Below the pieces are notes generated by a model, which had not been told where the DNA came from, ran no database searches, and saw nothing but the letters and a program-made list of their open reading frames with translations. This document shows positions 60,425 to 64,000 of a stretch of 64,000 bases of DNA, one piece after another. Source of the DNA: Paramarasmius palmivorus (lineage: Eukaryota > Basidiomycota > Agaricomycetes > Agaricales > Marasmiaceae); contig JAYKXP010000046.1 in the NCBI GenBank assembly GCA_037176845.1, positions 186,001 to 250,000 of the forward strand. Reading direction: 5' to 3'. Position numbers and translations under genes: made by a program. How positions within the stretch are numbered: position 1 is the first letter of the stretch; every line of letters begins with the position of its first letter.

Positions 60425-62010
60425 ATCTAGTGCGAAGTGAACGTTCGAACTGTGACTTGGCAAGGCGAGGGTGAATTCGTTCGTTCTCACGCTTTAGTGC
60501 TTCACAGCTTCGCCAGCGACCATCATCTCATCACGCCTCGTGTTCATTGCCTGTAATCGCTCCGCTTTCAATCGAATACTAGCGGATACTTCTAACGCCG
60601 AAGACTTGAATCTGGATCACAGAAGTGCAAAGAACTCTAGTTGAACCGCCGACTGAATATGCATACCTTCAATCGCCAACGACCCGGAGTCGTTGACATT
60701 GCGCGATAAGTTGCAAGTTTGAAGCAGGCAAGGCCACCGTATGGTGCGTATTTTGCATATCATATCAGTTTCGATGGCGTTCATGAATCATTATCCAGTC
60801 ATTTCAGGTGATTATTCTCCGCATGTCAACTTTCGGGCAAGTTGGCATTCCCACTGCGGTCTGCGGCTACAATTTCAGAGGACTTCTGGTGCGATAGCTC
60901 GCTCCACTTTCTGTAACCGTGCGCATACTTCGATGTGCTAGGAACTACATACAGCATAGTAGAAGGAGGCTGAAGAAGGGCCGGGTTATTGTAGCCACAA
61001 CGTGTGCATTTGTGATTCTTGGCCTTATCATGACTAGATACCACATGGAAAGCTCATCACGCTTGCGACATCTGCAACTCATTGCAGCGCCATGCAGCTG
61101 GTATGGATTTATTTATAGTACTACCACCTTCGCTGATGCATTATCGTACACAGCAACGAGAATCTCCGCCGTTACCTCGAGTGAGGCCCCGCAAAATTTC
61201 AAGCTCAGTGTGTGGTTCTATTCCAGGGCCTCTCATCAATGGTATCACTTGTATACGCAGAGATTGAGGGCTTGTGTTTTATGACCCAGATCGAACGGCT
61301 TCCGGACATGCTGTTGCAATCTAGATGAACGCGTTGATGAATGCTCACAACATTGATTGCAGCGGTGTTGGTATGGGGCCGGACATACGGATATACTATT
61401 GGCTGTGGTGAGTTTCTTGTGATGACCTCCCAAAACAGGCTAACTCAACCTTAAATGACTGCTTCCATCACAAGATGAATGCTCGGTCCTATTCCATCCT
61501 GTTGCTCCTGGGGCGAGCGTTCGGACCGCAATACAATCCTTCAAGAGTGGGTGTTTGTGAGTTTTGGACTCTCAGCCTGGGTGGACGTCCCAACAACAAC
61601 TTCAGCTCCTGTCAGTTAACACCTCGACACAAAGACAGAAGGCAATCTTTAGGATAAATCATACATAGCACCGGAGATTACCATACCCTAGCGCTGCCAT
61701 CTCGTCGAATCACGAACGGGCACTAAAGGAACTATCACCGGCGTATGCACATGCTTCTTCTATTCTTCCTGTTCTGCACCTGTCCCGCCTTCTACTATCG
61801 TCGCAAACAACACATGCCGACAGGACTATACATGCGGTATACATTATCAGGAGACCGTCGCAAGGGCATCAACAATATGGATGGGCTGTACAGTCTGCTT
61901 TCTGCTTATCTAGCAAGCCCATATAAAAGGTATAGCAATTCTGCGATGCTACCTCACTCGACCTCGACGCTCCACACCGGTGCTTTCTCTCGAGCTCTCC
62001 ATCCGCCAAC
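60425..62010. other. Intergenic region with weak membrane-protein-like pieces
   Basis: About 1.6 kb with no supported gene. A plus-strand reading near 60975-61160 includes hydrophobic VIVATTCAFVILGLIMT, a possible single helix, but stops and frame shifts prevent a model. The end carries the promoter of the peptidase gene. Confidence 0.4.
61922..61928 (+). promoter_or_regulatory. TATA box of the M35 peptidase gene
   Basis: TATAAAA, 89 bases before the ATG at 62011. Confidence 0.55.
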
Positions 62011-63363
62011 ATGAAGTTCTCTACCTCAGTTCGCTCTGCCCTTGTTGGCCTCTGCATGTCAGCAATCGCTGCCTCGGCGTCGCGCAGCCTCTCCCTCTCT
62101 GTTACTGGTGAGTTTTCTACCCACGATCACTGTAGAGTCTCATATTGAGTCTCCATAGGCCCTCAAAGCGTTGACGGTGTCGACAACCTGAAGGTCGTCG
62201 CATCCTTGCAGAACACTGGAGATGAGACCCTGAAGATCTTGAAAGACCCCCGTGGTGTCCTGTCGACTCTCCCCACCGAGACCTTTGGTATCACCGATGT
62301 CGAGGGCGTCACACCCAGCTTTACTGGTGTTAAGGTCAAATTCGTCCCCGAGTATGCTGCTAAGTTAGAGGATTCTTTCACTATCCTCGAGCCTGGTCAA
62401 TCCATCGATGTCGAGCATGATCGTGAGTACTTGACGTCATTCGAAGTTTAACAGGGCGCTAATCATTCGTACACTCAAACAGTCTCCTCTGCTTATAACT
62501 TCACACTTCCAGGAGAGGGTCTCTACGACATTCACGCCGACAACCTCTTCCAGATCGTTGACCCTGCCACCAACGAGCTTACCGACCTTCGTGCTACCCA
62601 GGAGACATCTCTCCAGGCCAACGTCAAAGGCAAGCTCGCAATCGCCCGTCGCGAGGTACCCAGCAACGGTCTCGCAAAGAGGGCTACCTACAGGTCCTGC
62701 TCCTCCACCCAGCAGAGCCAGCTTTCTGCTGCTGCTACTGCGGCTGCCAACTATGCCAGCAGCGCTAGCTCGTGAGTAGCATTTGGCTTGCAGGATAAAC
62801 GATTTCCTGAAACAATTATTTCTCAGTTACCTCAACGCCTTGAGCAGTGGCAGCGCCCGCTATACCACCTGGTTCGGAACCTACACCTCTTCTCGCAAGA
62901 GTACTGTTACCAGCCACTTCACCGCCATCAAGGGTTACTCCTTCTCCGGCGAAACATATGATTGCTCTTGCACAGATTCCGGTACCTATGCATATGTTTA
63001 CCCAGACGTGAGTTTTCGCTTCCTTTAGATTTGAATGATGCAGCTAAGTGTTCTATTTTGTGCTTTTAGACCTATGGTGTCATCTACCTTTGTGGTGCTT
63101 TCTGGCAAGCTCCTGTCACTGGTACCGACTCTCGCGGCGGAACTTTGATTCATGAATCCTCCCATTTCACGAGAATCGCTGGAACCGACGACGTTGTCTA
63201 CGGTCAAAGCGGTGCAAAATCCCTTGCCTCCAGCAACCCCAGCCAAGCCATTCGTGTAAGTTTCTTTTGCAAATATGCGTGAAAGTTTGCCTAACTTCTT
63301 TTGCACCCTTAGAACGCAGACAGTCACGAATACTTTGCAGAGAACAACCCTGCTCAGTCTTAA
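62011..63363 (+). CDS. Secreted peptidyl-Lys metalloendopeptidase (M35, deuterolysin/aspzincin family)
   Basis: Extracellular zinc protease that in related mushroom enzymes cuts before lysine. The start at 62011 gives MKFSTSVRSALVGLCMSAIA (signal peptide). A propeptide of about 180 residues follows (SLSVTGPQSVDGVDNLKVVA through VKGKLAIARREVPS), ending in a Kex2-type site GLAKR. The mature enzyme starts ATYRSCSSTQQSQLSAAATA and contains ARYTTWFGTYTSSRKSTVTS, TYDCSCTDSGTYAYVYPD, YLCGAFWQAPVTGTDSRGG, the zinc-binding HESSH (in LIHESSHFTRIAG) and the family GTDDVVYG, where the Asp is the third zinc ligand. It ends HEYFAENNPAQS, TAA at 63361-63363. Five introns are inferred (62109-62158, 62424-62482, 62773-62826, 63009-63069, 63256-63311 approximately). 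All catalytic residues are present. Confidence 0.94.
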
Positions 63364-64000
63364 GGAATCGAGACGAGAACAAAAGAGATGTACTATATTT
63401 GATGGAATATACATACCCAAATCTTGTGAAATCGCTAACATCACCTCAACATGTCATTTGCGAGACGACGGCTTGACTGAGATGTAGGCTCATGCATCGA
63501 CACGGGCTTGAAAATCGTGGATATGTGACCACACTTGAAGCTTGAATGAAAGGAGCGCTTACTACAGAAGCGCGCAAATCCAAAAATGGAAAGTCGATGT
63601 TCACAGGAAAATTTCTCAACCCGACGTCCATCTCTGCACTGTACAACCATCATGACCCTCCCAATGCTATTGATCTCTTGCACGAGTGGTACATACAGGT
63701 ACGAGCTCCAATCTTGTCGAGAATAAAATCTGATTGCTTCCAACCAGGATTTCTAGTTGCTACTTAGTCACATTACACTGGCTACTCTGTCTGTGTTCCT
63801 TTGTCCTCTATTACCACGCTTGAAACTATCTAAGATGTTTTCTGCGAATCATGAATGGCGTATCTTGTCGATTTTGATGGCCTGTGCTATGAAAGCGCGA
63901 CTACCGATTTCACTTTCCTTCAAGGAAGTAACCGGCCTAATATTTCGGATCCAGAAAACGGTGCCATTTCGAGAGAGGATACAGGATCATTCCCCGTAAG
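63364..64000. other. Terminal region of the window
   Basis: About 640 bases after the peptidase gene. Open frames near 63546-63767 and 63757-63999 have no recognised domain. A gene could begin near the right edge, but nothing is called. Confidence 0.4.

Noticed and set aside
60919..61284. Possible membrane protein with a hydrophobic segment
   Set aside because: Only one convincing helix, and no spliced model with consistent phase could be built.

Overview
The window is nuclear DNA of a filamentous basidiomycete, most likely an Agaricomycete that degrades plant polysaccharide. Genes carry many short GT-AG introns of about 50-65 nt, promoters often have a TATA box, and the families are typical of mushrooms: GH7 cellobiohydrolases, a DUF6534-type membrane protein, basidiomycete F-box proteins, a peptidyl-Lys metallopeptidase and fungal arylsulfotransferase-like proteins. 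Four GH7 genes argue against a typical brown-rot fungus. No rRNA, confident tRNA, CRISPR or prokaryotic feature was seen.

Left part (1-20 kb): the C-terminal two thirds or more of MSH2 (mismatch repair), GH7 cellobiohydrolases A and B in tandem, the tRNA m5C methyltransferase NCL1/TRM4 (NSUN2 family), and a tandem pair of secreted arylsulfotransferase-like (ASST_2) proteins, the second with a GPI-type tail. All are on the + strand.

Middle part (20-46 kb): a CBM21/PP1 glycogen-targeting subunit (Gac1-like, - strand), a gene-poor tract with broken coding-like pieces (23-28 kb), a Zn2Cys6 transcription factor (-), a possible 102-residue small membrane or secreted protein (+), an F-box protein (-), a secreted double-psi beta-barrel protein with an Asn/Thr/Ser-rich tail (-), a 3.2-kb gene-free stretch with a tRNA-like inverted repeat, a type IIC Na,K-ATPase-like P-type ATPase (+) and prephenate dehydratase PHA2 (-).

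Right part (46-64 kb): GH7 cellobiohydrolases C and D in tandem on the - strand, a DUF6534-like seven-helix protein (+), a small secreted protein (-), a lone intron-containing Gag-like gene (+), adenylate kinase ADK1 (+), an orphan dynein-intermediate-chain-like N-terminus (-), and an M35 peptidyl-Lys metalloendopeptidase (+).

The secreted enzymes (four GH7, two ASST-like proteins, the barrel protein, the peptidase) fit extracellular attack on plant litter or wood; the other genes are housekeeping or regulatory. The most notable points are the two oppositely oriented GH7 pairs with divergent 5' intron patterns (including a 10-nt microexon and a GC-AG intron), the duplicated ASST-like pair with different C-termini, the isolated Gag-like gene, and microexons in the transcription factor and membrane protein genes. 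I found no convincing new multi-gene system. Splice models were read by eye and are unconfirmed by transcripts.
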